This document shows positions 47,167 to 56,842 of a DNA stretch of 64,000 nt, piece by piece (the first letter of the stretch is position 1; each line of letters begins with the position of its first letter). Below the pieces are notes generated by a model. It saw only the letters and a program-made list of their open reading frames with translations. It made no database searches and was not told the origin of the DNA. The position numbers and the translations under genes are program-made. The DNA is from Rhizobium sp. 11515TR. Lineage in GTDB: Bacteria; Pseudomonadota; Alphaproteobacteria; Rhizobiales; Rhizobiaceae. The DNA lies in assembly GCF_002277895.1 (NCBI RefSeq), contig NZ_CP022999.1:1364001-1428000 (forward strand), given 5' to 3'.

Positions 47167-47855
47167 ACACCACTGCCGTCAAGATTCTCGTTGTCGATGA
47201 TGAGCCGCCGATCCGCAAATTGCTGCGCGTAGGCCTCGGTGCCCAGGGCTATGTCGTCAATGAGGCACAGAGCGCCGCGTCAGCCCAGGCGTCAATCGAT
47301 GAAGACCAGCCCGATTTAATCGTGCTCGATCTCGGTCTGCCGGATAAATCAGGCCAGGAGCTGTTGCTCGGTTGGCGCGAGGATGGGGTGCAGATCCCGG
47401 TGGTCATCCTGTCAAGCCGCACCGACGAAGCCGGCATCGTCAAGGCGCTCGAGAGCGGCGCCGACGATTATGTGACCAAGCCTTTCGGCGTCAACGAGCT
47501 TGCTGCCCGCATCCGGGTAGCGCTGCGCCATCGCCTGCAGCAGCAGGGCGAGAAGGCGATTTTCCAGACCGGCGGTCTTTCCATCGATCTCGTCAAGCGT
47601 ATCGTCAAGGTCGATGGCAAGGAGATCAAGCTGTCGCCGAAGGAATATGACATCCTGCGTGTGCTTGCCCAGCACGCCGGCAAGGTGCTGACGCACCAGT
47701 TCCTGCTGAAGCAGATCTGGGGGCCCGCGGCCGATGTGCAGTATCTGCGCGTCTATGTCCGCCAGCTTCGGCAGAAGATCGAGGAGATTCCCGATCAGCC
47801 GCACTATATCACCACCGAGACAGGCGTCGGCTATCGGCTGCGCGAGCCTGATTGA
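47163..47855 (+). CDS. kdpE: Response regulator KdpE
   Basis: 230 residues. Receiver domain with DDE pocket (VVDDEPP), phospho-Asp in LIVLDLGLPD (about 57) and Lys in YVTKPFG; OmpR-type winged helix from about 130, ending in TETGVGYRLREP. Activates kdpFABC at low K+. Overlaps kdpD by four bases. Confidence 0.96.
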   Translation: MNTTAVKILVVDDEPPIRKLLRVGLGAQGYVVNEAQSAASAQASIDEDQPDLIVLDLGLPDKSGQELLLGWREDGVQIPVVILSSRTDEAGIVKALESGADDYVTKPFGVNELAARIRVALRHRLQQQGEKAIFQTGGLSIDLVKRIVKVDGKEIKLSPKEYDILRVLAQHAGKVLTHQFLLKQIWGPAADVQYLRVYVRQLRQKIEEIPDQPHYITTETGVGYRLREPD

Positions 47856-47881
47856 GGCAGCGGAGATTTCGAGCCCATGAT

Positions 47882-47899
47882 CGAGGCGATCTCGCCTCG
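47882..47899 (+). repeat. Short palindromic hairpin after kdpE
   Basis: Perfect arms CGAGGCGA / TCGCCTCG separated by two bases, 26 bases after the kdpE stop and 55 before the ptsN-like ATG. Could be an mRNA structure separating the two cistrons. Confidence 0.4.
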
Positions 47900-47954
47900 G
47901 ACTTGTGGCGATGAATGCCATTTCAGAATTTATTGCCGGACCTTGAGTGCGACC

Positions 47955-48410
47955 ATGGACCTTTCCACGATCATTCTTCCCGAACACGTCTTTGTCGGCG
48001 TCTCTACTCCGACGAAATGGCGGGCGTTGCAGATGCTGTCGTCGAAGGCAGCCCATTGCTTTGGCCTGGACGAGGCAATGGTCATGCGGGCGCTGGAGAC
48101 GCGCGAAAAATTGGGCACGACAGGTATCGGCAATGGCGTTGCGGTGCCGCACGCCGCCATCGCTGGCATGACGAGGCCTCGGGGACTGATGGTGCATTTT
48201 GCACATCCTGTCGATTTCGAAGCCATCGACGACGTACCGACGGAATGGGCCTTCGTGCTGTTGTTCGGAGAGGGCGGCCGGGGCGACTATCTGAATGTGC
48301 TTGCCGCGATCGCGAGGCGTTTGCGCACGGAAGGCGTTCTGACGGCGATGCGGCAGACGAAGAGCGCCGACGAACTCTATTCCGTCTTTATGTCCGACAC
48401 CATCTGCTGA
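47955..48410 (+). CDS. ptsN: PtsN-like PTS IIA-Ntr protein linked to kdp
   Basis: 151 residues. The PTS EIIA type-2 fold is clear: RALQMLSSKAA, TREKLGTTGIGNGVAVPHAAI with the phosphorylatable His (about residue 66), and the C-terminal KSADELYSVF. In E. coli the unphosphorylated PtsN interacts with KdpD, and in Rhizobium leguminosarum a second ptsN near kdp has been described, as I recall. The location 99 bases after kdpE fits that role. The ATG at 47955 begins at the family start; an upstream in-frame ATG at 47877 would add 26 poorly conserved residues. Confidence 0.85.
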   Translation: MDLSTIILPEHVFVGVSTPTKWRALQMLSSKAAHCFGLDEAMVMRALETREKLGTTGIGNGVAVPHAAIAGMTRPRGLMVHFAHPVDFEAIDDVPTEWAFVLLFGEGGRGDYLNVLAAIARRLRTEGVLTAMRQTKSADELYSVFMSDTIC

Positions 48411-48571
48411 CGACGCACTCGTTGCACGTCTGGCGTCATTCGGGAATGTGATTTCACTTTTTCGGATTCTATGGGATGCTGTTCTCCGCAGTTACCGAAA
48501 ACGGAAACTGCCTTCGTTACTTTATACGACCAAGTTGATAGGGTTTAAGGACAAACGAAGGGGGTGCATCC

Positions 48572-49600
48572 ATGCAGACGATTAAGCTTTCTCGGCTTCT
48601 CGCCACCGCAATTCTGATCGGCAGTTTCTCGATCGCGGCCGTCGCGCCGACCTGGGCGGCGGACAAGACGCTTCTCAATGTTTCCTACGATCCGACTCGT
48701 GAACTCTATAAGGACTTCAACACGGCCTTTGCTGCCAAGTGGAAGAAGGACACGGGCGAAACCATCAATATCAAGGCTTCGCATGGCGGCTCCGGCGCGC
48801 AGGCCCGCTCGGTTATCGATGGTCTCGATGCCGATGTGGTGACGCTCGCCCTTGAGGGCGATATCGACGCGATCGCCAAGGCGACGCACAAGATTCCCGC
48901 CGACTGGAAGACCAAGTTCCCGAACAATTCGGTTCCCTATACCTCGACCATCGTGTTCCTCGTGCGCAAGGGCAACCCCAAGGGCATCAAGGACTGGCCG
49001 GATCTGGTCAAGGACGGCGTAGAAGTCATTACGCCGAACCCGAAGACATCAGGCGGTGCACGCTGGAACATTCTGGCGGCATGGGCCTGGGCCAAGCAGG
49101 CCAATGGCGGCGATGATGCCAAGGCGCAGGACTATGTCGCTCAGCTGCTGAAGCATGTGCCGGTCCTCGACACCGGTGCGCGCGGGGCGACGACGACCTT
49201 CGTGCAGCGTGGTCTTGGTGACGTCCTGCTTGCCTGGGAAAACGAGGCCTATCTCTCGCTCGACGAACTCGGTCCCGACAAATTCGAGATCGTGACACCG
49301 TCCGTTTCGATCCGCGCCGATCCGCCGGTTGCCGTCGTCGATGGCAATGTCGACACGAAGGGCACGCGCAAGGTCGCGGAAGCATACCTGAACTACCTGT
49401 ACTCGGATGAAGGTCAGAAGATCGCTGCGAAGCACTATTACCGGCCGATCAAGCCGGAAGCGGCCGATCCGAAGGATGTCGCTCGTTTCCCGTCCCTGAA
49501 GCTCGCAACTATTGACGACTTCGGCGGATGGTCTCAAGCTCAGCCGAAATTCTTCGCTGACGGGGGCGTCTTCGATCAGATCTACAAGCCGGGACAATAA
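48572..49600 (+). CDS. sbp: Sulfate ABC transporter substrate-binding protein
   Basis: 342 residues with a signal peptide (hydrophobic core, cleavage near PTWAADKT). Sulfate-binding signatures: [43 protein letters not shown], and [13 protein letters not shown]. Delivers sulfate or thiosulfate to CysTWA. First gene of sbp-cysT-cysW-cysA; GGGGGT precedes the ATG. Confidence 0.95.
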   Translation: MQTIKLSRLLATAILIGSFSIAAVAPTWAADKTLLNVSYDPTRELYKDFNTAFAAKWKKDTGETINIKASHGGSGAQARSVIDGLDADVVTLALEGDIDAIAKATHKIPADWKTKFPNNSVPYTSTIVFLVRKGNPKGIKDWPDLVKDGVEVITPNPKTSGGARWNILAAWAWAKQANGGDDAKAQDYVAQLLKHVPVLDTGARGATTTFVQRGLGDVLLAWENEAYLSLDELGPDKFEIVTPSVSIRADPPVAVVDGNVDTKGTRKVAEAYLNYLYSDEGQKIAAKHYYRPIKPEAADPKDVARFPSLKLATIDDFGGWSQAQPKFFADGGVFDQIYKPGQ

Positions 49601-49606
49601 GACTGA

Positions 49607-50464
49607 ATGCATTCTATAACCCGCAAACGGTGGCGGTTACGGCAGCCGAGCGTCATTCCGGGATTCGGATTGGCGCTCGGCGTTACCTTGGCTTGGCTCC
49701 TATTCATAGTTCTCATCCCGCTATCGGGGCTCCTCTGGAAAAGCAGCGCCCTCGGCTGGCAGAATTTCTGGGCCCTCGCGCTTGACGTGCGCACGCTCTA
49801 TGCTCTGCGCATGAGCTTCGGCGGCGCCTTCATCGCCGCGCTCGTCAATGCCGTGCTCGGACTTATCCTGGCTTGGGTGCTGGTGCGTTATCGCTTTCCC
49901 GGCAAGCGCGTTCTCGATGCGATGGTCGACCTGCCGTTCGCCTTGCCGACGGCGGTTGCCGGCATTGCACTGACGACGCTCTACGCACCGAATGGCTGGA
50001 TCGGACAGTTCCTGACGCCGCTCGGCATCAAGATCGCCTTCACGCCCGTCGGCATCGTCATCGCGTTGATCTTCGTCGGCTTACCGTTCGTGGTGCGTAC
50101 GGCGCAGCCCGTCATGGAGGAGATCGACCGCGAAGTCGAGGAGGCGGCGGCGACCCTTGGTGCCTCGCGTTTCCAGACGATAACCCGCGTGCTGCTTCCA
50201 GGCCTCGCACCTGCGGCTCTGACGGGCTTTGCGCTGGCATTCGCGCGTGCAGCCGGCGAATACGGATCGGTCATCTTCATCGCCGGCAACAAGCCGTACG
50301 TTTCGGAAATCGCACCGCTGCTCATCGTCATTCGTCTGGAGGAATATAATTATTCCGCAGCGACGGCGATCGCGACGGTGATGCTGTTCATTTCCTTCAC
50401 CATGCTTTTGATCATCAATCTCATCCAGTCGTGGAGCAGAAGGAGATATGGCTATGGCGCATGA
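49607..50464 (+). CDS. cysT: Sulfate ABC transporter permease CysT
   Basis: 285 residues, six hydrophobic helices. EAA loop: [28 protein letters not shown]. The family start pattern with [13 protein letters not shown] fits CysT/CysU. Six bases after the sbp stop; overlaps the cysW start. Confidence 0.95.
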   Translation: MHSITRKRWRLRQPSVIPGFGLALGVTLAWLLFIVLIPLSGLLWKSSALGWQNFWALALDVRTLYALRMSFGGAFIAALVNAVLGLILAWVLVRYRFPGKRVLDAMVDLPFALPTAVAGIALTTLYAPNGWIGQFLTPLGIKIAFTPVGIVIALIFVGLPFVVRTAQPVMEEIDREVEEAAATLGASRFQTITRVLLPGLAPAALTGFALAFARAAGEYGSVIFIAGNKPYVSEIAPLLIVIRLEEYNYSAATAIATVMLFISFTMLLIINLIQSWSRRRYGYGA

Positions 50465-51326
50465 TCTTTCTGCATCAGTCGAAACCGGTCATTCGGTCAT
50501 CACCGAAAGTCGGCTTGCGCGCATCGTCTTCATATTGATCTCGCTCGCGTTCCTGACGCTGATGGTGCTTCTGCCCCTCGCCGCCGTTTTCGTCGAGGCA
50601 TTCCGCAAGGGGATCGAGACCTTCTTCGAAGCCTTGGTTGACGAGGAAACCTTTGCGGCGATCCGGCTGACATTGATCGTTGCCGGCATCAGCGTGCCGC
50701 TGAACCTCGTCTGCGGCGTTGCGGCCGCCTGGGCGATCGCCAAATTCGAATTCAAGGGCAAGGCCTTACTGACGACGCTGATCGATCTGCCCTTCTCGGT
50801 GTCGCCGGTCATATCGGGCCTTGTCTTCGTGCTGTTGTTCAATTCGAACAGCACACTCGGCCCTTGGCTGCAAAGCCACGGCATTCAGATCCTGTTTGCG
50901 GTTCCTGGGCTGGTGCTGGCGACGATGTTCGTCACCTTTCCCTTCGTCGCGCGCGAACTGATCCCGCTGATGCAGGAGCAGGGCAGCGCGGACGAGGAGG
51001 CAGCACTTTCGCTCGGGGCGAATGGCTGGCAGACCTTCTGGCATGTCACGCTGCCGAACATCAAATGGGGCCTGCTTTACGGCGTGCTGCTCTGCAACGC
51101 CCGCGCCATGGGTGAGTTCGGCGCCGTTTCGGTCGTCTCCGGCCATATTCGCGGCGAAACAAACACCATGCCGCTGCAGGTCGAGATTCTCTATAACGAA
51201 TATAATTTCTCTGGGGCCTTTGCCGTTGCTACGCTTCTGGCTCTGCTTGCCCTTGTCACACTGATACTGAAGACGTTGCTGGAAATGCGCTATAGCGAAG
51301 AGATCGCAGCCAGCCGGCGTCACTGA
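50454..51326 (+). CDS. cysW: Sulfate ABC transporter permease CysW
   Basis: 290 residues, six hydrophobic helices. EAA loop: [29 protein letters not shown]. Of two close ATGs, 50454 is preferred because AAGGAG is eight bases upstream; the one at 50448 is too close to it. Forms the channel with CysT. Confidence 0.95.
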   Translation: MAHDLSASVETGHSVITESRLARIVFILISLAFLTLMVLLPLAAVFVEAFRKGIETFFEALVDEETFAAIRLTLIVAGISVPLNLVCGVAAAWAIAKFEFKGKALLTTLIDLPFSVSPVISGLVFVLLFNSNSTLGPWLQSHGIQILFAVPGLVLATMFVTFPFVARELIPLMQEQGSADEEAALSLGANGWQTFWHVTLPNIKWGLLYGVLLCNARAMGEFGAVSVVSGHIRGETNTMPLQVEILYNEYNFSGAFAVATLLALLALVTLILKTLLEMRYSEEIAASRRH

Positions 51327-51336
51327 AGGAATTCTT

Positions 51337-52383
51337 ATGGAAGTTCGCGTTCAAAACCTGCGTAAGGAATTCGGTCGCTTTCCCGCATTGCATGACGTGT
51401 CGCTGGATATCCGCTCGAGCGAATTGATTGCGCTTCTCGGTCCATCCGGCTCCGGCAAAACGACGCTACTGCGCCTGATTGCCGGGTTGGAAACTCCAAC
51501 GGAGGGGCAGATCTTCTTCGGCGAAGAGGATGCGTCGCGAAAGACCGTGCAGCAGCGCAATATCGGCTTCGTGTTTCAGCATTATGCGCTATTCCGCCAT
51601 ATGACAGTGCTCGACAACATCTCCTTCGGCCTTAAGGTTCGCTCGGCATCGCGTCGTCCGCCACGCGATGAAATACGCCGGCGTGCCATCGAGCTGTTGG
51701 AACTCGTGCAACTGAACGGCCTGGAGAAGCGCTATCCGGCCCAGCTTTCCGGCGGCCAGCGCCAGCGCGTGGCTCTGGCGCGCGCGATGGCGGTGGAGCC
51801 GAATGTCCTGCTTCTTGACGAGCCCTTCGGTGCTCTCGATGCTCAGGTCCGCAAGGACCTGCGTAAATGGCTGCGCGAAATCCACGATCGCACCGGCCAC
51901 ACCACGGTCTTCGTGACCCATGACCAGGAAGAAGCGCTGGAGCTCGCCGACCGGGTGGTCGTGCTCAACAAGGGCGCGATCGAACAGGTCGGAACACCAG
52001 ACGAGATCTACGACGCGCCGAACTCTCCCTTCGTCTATGGCTTTATCGGCGAATCCAATCGTCTGAAGGTGCGCGTCACCAGCGGTGAGATCTGGTTCGA
52101 TGACAAGCCTCTGGGGCTCAGCACGCCGCATGAGCCTGATGGCGAAGCCTATCTGTATTTCCGACCCCACGATATCGAGATCCGCGATGGCGATGGCAGC
52201 GCGATCGCGGGTCTGCTCGTTGCCAGCAGGCGCGTAGCAGGCACTCGCCATCTTGAGATCAACATCGGTGCCCAGCACGATCCTATCGAGATCGAACTGC
52301 CGCCGAACAAGGCTGATGCATTGGACCGCAACCGCATTGCTTTCAGGCCGACACGCTGGAAGCTCTTTCGCAACGGCGTCTGA
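51337..52383 (+). CDS. cysA: Sulfate/thiosulfate ABC transporter ATP-binding protein CysA
   Basis: 348 residues. Walker [10 protein letters not shown], signature [14 protein letters not shown], Walker [12 protein letters not shown], switch [11 protein letters not shown], and a C-terminal TOBE-type domain. Ends three bases before the convergent udh stop, with no terminator hairpin seen between. Confidence 0.96.
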   Translation: MEVRVQNLRKEFGRFPALHDVSLDIRSSELIALLGPSGSGKTTLLRLIAGLETPTEGQIFFGEEDASRKTVQQRNIGFVFQHYALFRHMTVLDNISFGLKVRSASRRPPRDEIRRRAIELLELVQLNGLEKRYPAQLSGGQRQRVALARAMAVEPNVLLLDEPFGALDAQVRKDLRKWLREIHDRTGHTTVFVTHDQEEALELADRVVVLNKGAIEQVGTPDEIYDAPNSPFVYGFIGESNRLKVRVTSGEIWFDDKPLGLSTPHEPDGEAYLYFRPHDIEIRDGDGSAIAGLLVASRRVAGTRHLEINIGAQHDPIEIELPPNKADALDRNRIAFRPTRWKLFRNGV

Positions 52384-52386
52384 CGA

Positions 52387-53184
52387 TCAGTCGTCGGGGT
52401 GAGCGGCAGAAACAAAACCGCCGCCTTGATAGACGATTGCAGGATCGTTTGGATCCTCAGCGGGTGTCCTCGACAGAATTTCGGCGCGCCAGGGAGCCGC
52501 ACTATCGCGCGGCTTCCAGCCGAGAAAGGCGGCGTTGCTATTGTCCCACCACTGTTCGTCATTGTCCGAGACGCCATAGACGATCGTATGGCCGAGGCGC
52601 GGGGCGTTGAAGGCGCAATCGCACAGCGAGACGAAATCCCCGATGCTGAACCATGTGGCGAGCATGCGCGTGTTGCGCGGCTCGGGGAAGCAGGAGCCGA
52701 TACGTACCGAAAGTGTTTCCTGACCGAACTTGTCAAAGTAGAGGCTTGCGACCGCCTCACCGAAGACTTTCGAGACGCCATAAAGCGAATCCGGCCGGGT
52801 CGGCACCTTATTGTCGATCCGCTCATCCCGCCTGTAGAAGCCGATCGTGTGATTGGAGCTTGCGAAGACGATACGCGGCTTGCCGGCGGCGCGCGCGCCC
52901 TCATAGAGATTGTAGAGGCCGAGGATATTGCCCTGCAGGATCAGATCGAAGGGCTTTTCCACCGATATCCCCCCAAGATGGATGATACCATCAACACCTT
53001 TCACCATCGCATCGACGCCGCTGCGGTCGGCGAGGTCGCAGGCGACGAAACGCTCGTTCGGGCGCAGGTCGCTTATCGACGCGAGGTCGGACAATACGAC
53101 ATTCTCGGCGATCTGCGACAGAAGCGGCCGGATTGCCTGGCCAACACCGCCGGCGGCGCCGGTCAGCAACAGAGTTTTCAGCAT
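52387..53184 (-). CDS. udh: Uronate dehydrogenase
   Basis: 265-residue short-chain dehydrogenase/epimerase fold enzyme. NAD motif LTGAAGGVGQAIRP, CDLADRSGVDAMVKGVDGIIHLGGISVEKPF, and the catalytic Tyr-x3-Lys in LYGVSKVFGE, with SSNHTIGFY. The pattern closely matches Agrobacterium Udh, which oxidises glucuronate or galacturonate to the aldarolactone. No aldarate genes are adjacent; the MFS/manD unit at 13 kb is the nearest related metabolism. Confidence 0.88.
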   Translation of the reverse strand: MLKTLLLTGAAGGVGQAIRPLLSQIAENVVLSDLASISDLRPNERFVACDLADRSGVDAMVKGVDGIIHLGGISVEKPFDLILQGNILGLYNLYEGARAAGKPRIVFASSNHTIGFYRRDERIDNKVPTRPDSLYGVSKVFGEAVASLYFDKFGQETLSVRIGSCFPEPRNTRMLATWFSIGDFVSLCDCAFNAPRLGHTIVYGVSDNDEQWWDNSNAAFLGWKPRDSAAPWRAEILSRTPAEDPNDPAIVYQGGGFVSAAHPDD

Positions 53185-53287
53185 GATTGTCTCCCGGATC
53201 GGTCATTTCGGCGGGCAGCCTATAAGATGGTCCTCCGCCCGTCATCACATATATCAGTGGGATCGACATGAAGCATCTCGACAACGT

Positions 53288-54130
53288 TTAGGCAGTTTGT
53301 GAATGCGCTCGGGCGTTGATGTCGAGCGCTTCCAGACTGACCACGGCCTTGATGGGCAGGTGATCGGAAGCCACGCGTGCCAGCGGCGAGTCATGTACTT
53401 CGACTGCGGAGATCATGCCGCGGCGGTTTGCCATGATGCGATCGAGCGCGAGAAGCGGGAGTGTCGAGGGAAAGCTCGGTACGGCAGGCGGTAGCGGTCC
53501 GAACGCGTTCTGGATGGTATTGAGGGATGAGCGGTCGCCGAGGCGCCATTCATTGAGATCGCCCAGCAGGATGGTCGGCGTCTCGCTGCCGTCGTTCATG
53601 AGGTCGACGATCAGACGCGTCTGCTGCGCGCGCGAGCGATGCAGCAGGCCGAGATGCGCCGCGATAATCCTGAGGCTCCCGCCACGCGCCAATTCCAGTT
53701 CGGCGATCAAGGCGCCGCGCGGCTCAAGCCCTGGCAGATTGATCTGGTGGACGTCGCGAACCGTGCCCTGTTTGAAAAGAACCACATTGCCGTGCCAGCC
53801 ATGCGCCTTGGTGACGCCAGCGATCGGCACCGGGATGAGGCCTGTCTCGCGTTCGAGCCGGCGCAGATCGAGAATGCCCGTGCGCTCTCCAAAACGCGTA
53901 TCGGCTTCCTGCAGGCCGATGATATCGGCATCGATTTCATGAATGACGCGGCTCGTTCTTTCCGGATCGAAGCGGCGGTCGGCGCCGACGCATTTGTGGA
54001 CATTGTAGGAAGCGATCAACGTGCCTTCCGGGCGGTCCGGCTTGCTGCCGGCCGGTTTGGGGCGCGATTTCTTTCGGTTCTTCAGGCTTTCCAGAATGCT
54101 CGCACGGAGACTGTCGTTCTTTTTTCGCAT
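53288..54130 (-). CDS. Endonuclease/exonuclease/phosphatase family protein
   Basis: 280 residues. The metal-dependent phosphodiesterase motifs are present: ASYNVHKCVG, IIGLQEAD, AAHLGLLHRSR, LLGDLNEWR and the C-terminal SDHLPIKA. A basic N-terminal tail (KNRKKSRPKPAG). The substrate may be DNA or phospholipid. The gene follows the PLD-family gene on the same strand after about 120 bases; this pair is common in rhizobia and suggests related lipid or nucleic acid work. Confidence 0.85.
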   Translation of the reverse strand: MRKKNDSLRASILESLKNRKKSRPKPAGSKPDRPEGTLIASYNVHKCVGADRRFDPERTSRVIHEIDADIIGLQEADTRFGERTGILDLRRLERETGLIPVPIAGVTKAHGWHGNVVLFKQGTVRDVHQINLPGLEPRGALIAELELARGGSLRIIAAHLGLLHRSRAQQTRLIVDLMNDGSETPTILLGDLNEWRLGDRSSLNTIQNAFGPLPPAVPSFPSTLPLLALDRIMANRRGMISAVEVHDSPLARVASDHLPIKAVVSLEALDINARAHSQTA

Positions 54131-54253
54131 CTATCCGTCGACCGTTCCTTGATCAGATCATGTCGGGCACGTGGGAAAGAGTATAAGAAGCGATTGTTGG
54201 CCTTGTCATGTAAAAAGGCTGCGACAAAGGCAGATAGTCCTTCGTTGCAGTCG

Positions 54254-55717
54254 TCAGAGATAGGGTGAGCCAAGCCAGAGCACCTTTTCAATAAGCCGTA
54301 CGACAAACGGCCGCGCCCTGAGCTTTTCGAGGTCTACCCGATGTGCCGTTTCCAGGATCGTGCCAATATGGTCGTCGATCGTGCTGGCAAAGCCGCGATC
54401 GAGTACCTCGAGATCCACCTCGAAATTGAGCCGCAGGGAGCGTGGATCGAGATTGGATGAGCCGACATAGGCCCAGATACCGTCGATGGACAAAAGCTTG
54501 GAATGGTTGAAGGCGCCTTCGGCGCGCCAGATGCGGCAATAGTTCTTCAGCATCTGGTCGAATTGCGCCGTCATGGCCCGGTCGACGAGCACCAGATTGT
54601 TGGCTGTCGGCACGACGATATCGACCTCGACTCCCCGCCGCGCCGCCGTCACCAGCGCGCTGATCAACTCCCGGTCGGGCAGGAAATAGGGCGACATGAT
54701 GCGGATGGATTTGTGCGCCACCGACAGCGCGCCGATGAGCATCTTGTGATTGGTCTCGACACTGCGATCCGGGCCGGAGGCGACAACCCGCATGAAAACG
54801 GGCGCTCCCGGCTCGTTGGAGGGCGCGGCAATCCGCCATTCCTCGCCATTCAGGACTTCGCCTGTGGTGAAGCGCCAATCCTCGGCTGCCGTATTGAAAA
54901 GATCGGCGACTGCAGGCCCCGTCACGCAGAAATGCATATCGCGAGCGCTGTACTCGTGCGCGAATTCGCGCGTAAAGCCCTGGCGGATATTCATGCCGCC
55001 GGTAAAGGCAATTCGCCCGTCGATGCTGAGGATCTTTCGGTGGGTACGCAGGTTGGCGTAGGGCAACCGGAGACCGATGATGACATTGCCATTGAAGACG
55101 TCGACCTGCACGCCGCCTTCGCGCAGATAGCCCATGATGCTCGGCACAGAATAGCGGGCCCCGACGGCATCGATGAGTACGCGGACGCTGACACCGCGTT
55201 TGGTTGCAGCAATCAGTGAATCGGCGATGCGGAGGCCGATCGGGTCGCGATCGAATATGTAGGTTTCCATCAGGATGCTGCGTTCGGCGCCGTCGATTGC
55301 AGCCTTCATCGCGGCATAGGCAATGTCGCCGCTCGTCAGCATCTCGATGGTATTGCCGGTGCTCATCATATAGCGAACGACGCGGTCGCCGAGCGTCTTC
55401 ATCGAACCGAACCGATCACCGAACCGCCGCCGCACTTCGCCGTCATCGGCGTCGAAGCTGGAGAGCTCGCCATTCGCATCCTTGCGAAAGAGCGCGTCGC
55501 GCTGCGAGCTGAGCGAGGCCCGGCGGATGCGATTGATGCCGGCGACAGCATAGAGGACGGCACCAATGATGGGCGACAGGATGATGACGCCGACCCAGCC
55601 GATCGCAGCTCGGACATCCTCTTTGGTCATGGCCGCATGGATTGCAGCGGCTGCCCCCATCACGATGGACAGGACGGCGAGAATTTGGCCCCAATGGGCA
55701 GCCACGAGGTCGATCAT
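54254..55717 (-). CDS. Phospholipase D/cardiolipin synthase family protein
   Basis: 487 residues. Two N-terminal membrane helices (QILAVLSIVMGAAAAIHAAM, GWVGVIILSPIIGAVLYAV) and two HxKx4D motifs: HRKILSIDGRIAFTGG near residue 230 and HSKLLSIDGIWAYVGS near 415. Most likely cardiolipin synthase-type phosphatidyltransferase; PLD activity is also possible. The start ATG overlaps a 29-residue ORF upstream as ATGA. Confidence 0.88.
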   Translation of the reverse strand: MIDLVAAHWGQILAVLSIVMGAAAAIHAAMTKEDVRAAIGWVGVIILSPIIGAVLYAVAGINRIRRASLSSQRDALFRKDANGELSSFDADDGEVRRRFGDRFGSMKTLGDRVVRYMMSTGNTIEMLTSGDIAYAAMKAAIDGAERSILMETYIFDRDPIGLRIADSLIAATKRGVSVRVLIDAVGARYSVPSIMGYLREGGVQVDVFNGNVIIGLRLPYANLRTHRKILSIDGRIAFTGGMNIRQGFTREFAHEYSARDMHFCVTGPAVADLFNTAAEDWRFTTGEVLNGEEWRIAAPSNEPGAPVFMRVVASGPDRSVETNHKMLIGALSVAHKSIRIMSPYFLPDRELISALVTAARRGVEVDIVVPTANNLVLVDRAMTAQFDQMLKNYCRIWRAEGAFNHSKLLSIDGIWAYVGSSNLDPRSLRLNFEVDLEVLDRGFASTIDDHIGTILETAHRVDLEKLRARPFVVRLIEKVLWLGSPYL

Positions 55718-55803
55718 GATGCAAGTATATCCTTGCCCGCAAAAGCTGCAATGAGCGGGCCGGCGATCGCCAGGATGTCATCAATAGCGGTGCGAAATCT
55801 CAT
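55714..55803 (-). CDS. 29-residue hydrophobic ORF coupled to the PLD/cardiolipin synthase gene
   Basis: The sequence runs MRFRTAIDDILAIAGPLIAAF, then AGKDILAS. A short hydrophobic segment with a basic start. Its TGA overlaps the PLD ATG (ATGA), the arrangement of coupled cistrons. The ribosome-binding sequence is weak (TAAG). It may be a real membrane peptide or a leader. Confidence 0.4.
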   Translation of the reverse strand: MRFRTAIDDILAIAGPLIAAFAGKDILAS

Positions 55804-56049
55804 CTTATTAGATAATTTTAATTGAACCTCGTTCTGACCAGCATCATACTTAGGGTGCTTCGGCTGCTTCGCTACCGTCCCCACGGTAACTACTGTTTCT
55901 TGTTTGAAGCGCCACTGCGGTTCGACAGTCAAGATCGAAGAACGCTAGCCATAGCGTCTTGGCTGTTCGGGGGAGGCGTCAAAGCCCGCGTTTCAAGAAC
56001 GGGCTCGTTCATCAAAACCTTGTTCAATGATGCGAACGGAGAACAGCAG
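55804..56049. other. Divergent intergenic region between PLD and DUF2934 genes
   Basis: Open in one frame but without coding character. No clear promoter or operator recognised. Confidence 0.4.
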
Positions 56050-56319
56050 ATGTTGGAATCTCGGGACGAATGGATCAAGAAGCGCGCATACGCCATATGG
56101 GAAGAGGAAGGCTACCCTTCCGGTCGCGACGTCGAGCACTGGGCGCAGGCGAGCAGTGAGCGCATCGCGCTTGAGAAAACGGCAGCAGACGGCGGCACGA
56201 TCGATATCAAGCCCAAGGCGAAGCGCAAGACGGCGGTCGCCGCGGCGGCTGTTGCCGAGGAAAAGCTGGCCAAGCCAGTAAAGAAGATATCGAAAAAGGC
56301 TGCAGCCGCGAAGATATAG
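56050..56319 (+). CDS. DUF2934 domain-containing protein
   Basis: 89 residues. The DUF2934 motif ESRDEWIKKRAYAIWEEEGYPSGRDVEHWAQA is at the N-terminus, followed by a Lys/Ala-rich disordered tail with repeated KPKAKRKTAVAAAAVAEEK and KKISKKAAAAKI, which could bind nucleic acid. ATG at 56050 has GGAGAA upstream; a longer frame from 55822 has no family similarity. Function unknown. Confidence 0.75.
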   Translation: MLESRDEWIKKRAYAIWEEEGYPSGRDVEHWAQASSERIALEKTAADGGTIDIKPKAKRKTAVAAAAVAEEKLAKPVKKISKKAAAAKI

Positions 56320-56496
56320 GACGCGTCAGCTTTTAGGAGTGTGGCGGAGATGAGGGCGGCTCGATGGCAACATCGAGCCGTCTCTCTTTTCGAGATGGTA
56401 GCTGGCGGAATATTCGCAATAATTTCGGTGATTTGGCTCTCATCCGCGAAATAGTTGTCACACATCGATGCTACAGATTGCGAAGGGAGCTCAGCA

Positions 56497-56598
56497 ATGT
56501 GTGGCAGCTATATCGATGATCTGGACATGACGGCTGTGGCGATTGGCGCAGCGCGCCGGCCTTTGTGTCTTGCCGCTGGATCGGAGCTGGTGCGATGA
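56497..56598 (+). CDS. 33-residue ORF coupled to a small membrane protein gene
   Basis: Begins MCGSYIDDLDMTAVAIGAA and ends GSELVR. GGGAG lies seven to eight bases before the ATG, and its TGA overlaps the next ATG (ATGA). The peptide has no known motif. It may be a leader peptide that controls translation of the following gene. Confidence 0.35.
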   Translation: MCGSYIDDLDMTAVAIGAARRPLCLAAGSELVR

Positions 56599-56804
56599 CA
56601 TCACTCCTCGTGCTTGCTGTGCTCTATCTTCTGGCGGCCTTGGTCCTCATTCTGATCATCGATCGCTCGGTCGGCGTGTTTTTCCCTGCTTCCGCCAAGC
56701 AACGTGCGGCTGTACGGCATGATCGGCGCTTGCGGGTGCTCCCGAGCAATCTGCTATCCGGCAATCGCAGTTCTTCCGGCCAGATCTCGGAACCTTTTCC
56801 CTGA
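56595..56804 (+). CDS. Small membrane protein with basic tail
   Basis: 69 residues. N-terminal helix (SLLVLAVLYLLAALVLILII), then a basic, Ser/Arg-rich tail (AKQRAAVRHDRRLRVLPSN). No Shine-Dalgarno of its own is needed if coupled to the 33-codon ORF. Followed 38 bases later by the gene at 56843. Function unknown. Confidence 0.45.
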   Translation: MTSLLVLAVLYLLAALVLILIIDRSVGVFFPASAKQRAAVRHDRRLRVLPSNLLSGNRSSSGQISEPFP

Positions 56805-56842
56805 CGACGGGTTGGTCTTTCTTCCCAGGAAGGAGAAAGATC

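Noticed and set aside
55822-56319. 165-codon version of the DUF2934 protein
   Set aside because: The first 76 codons lack family similarity; a good ribosome-binding site and the DUF2934 motif begin at 56050.
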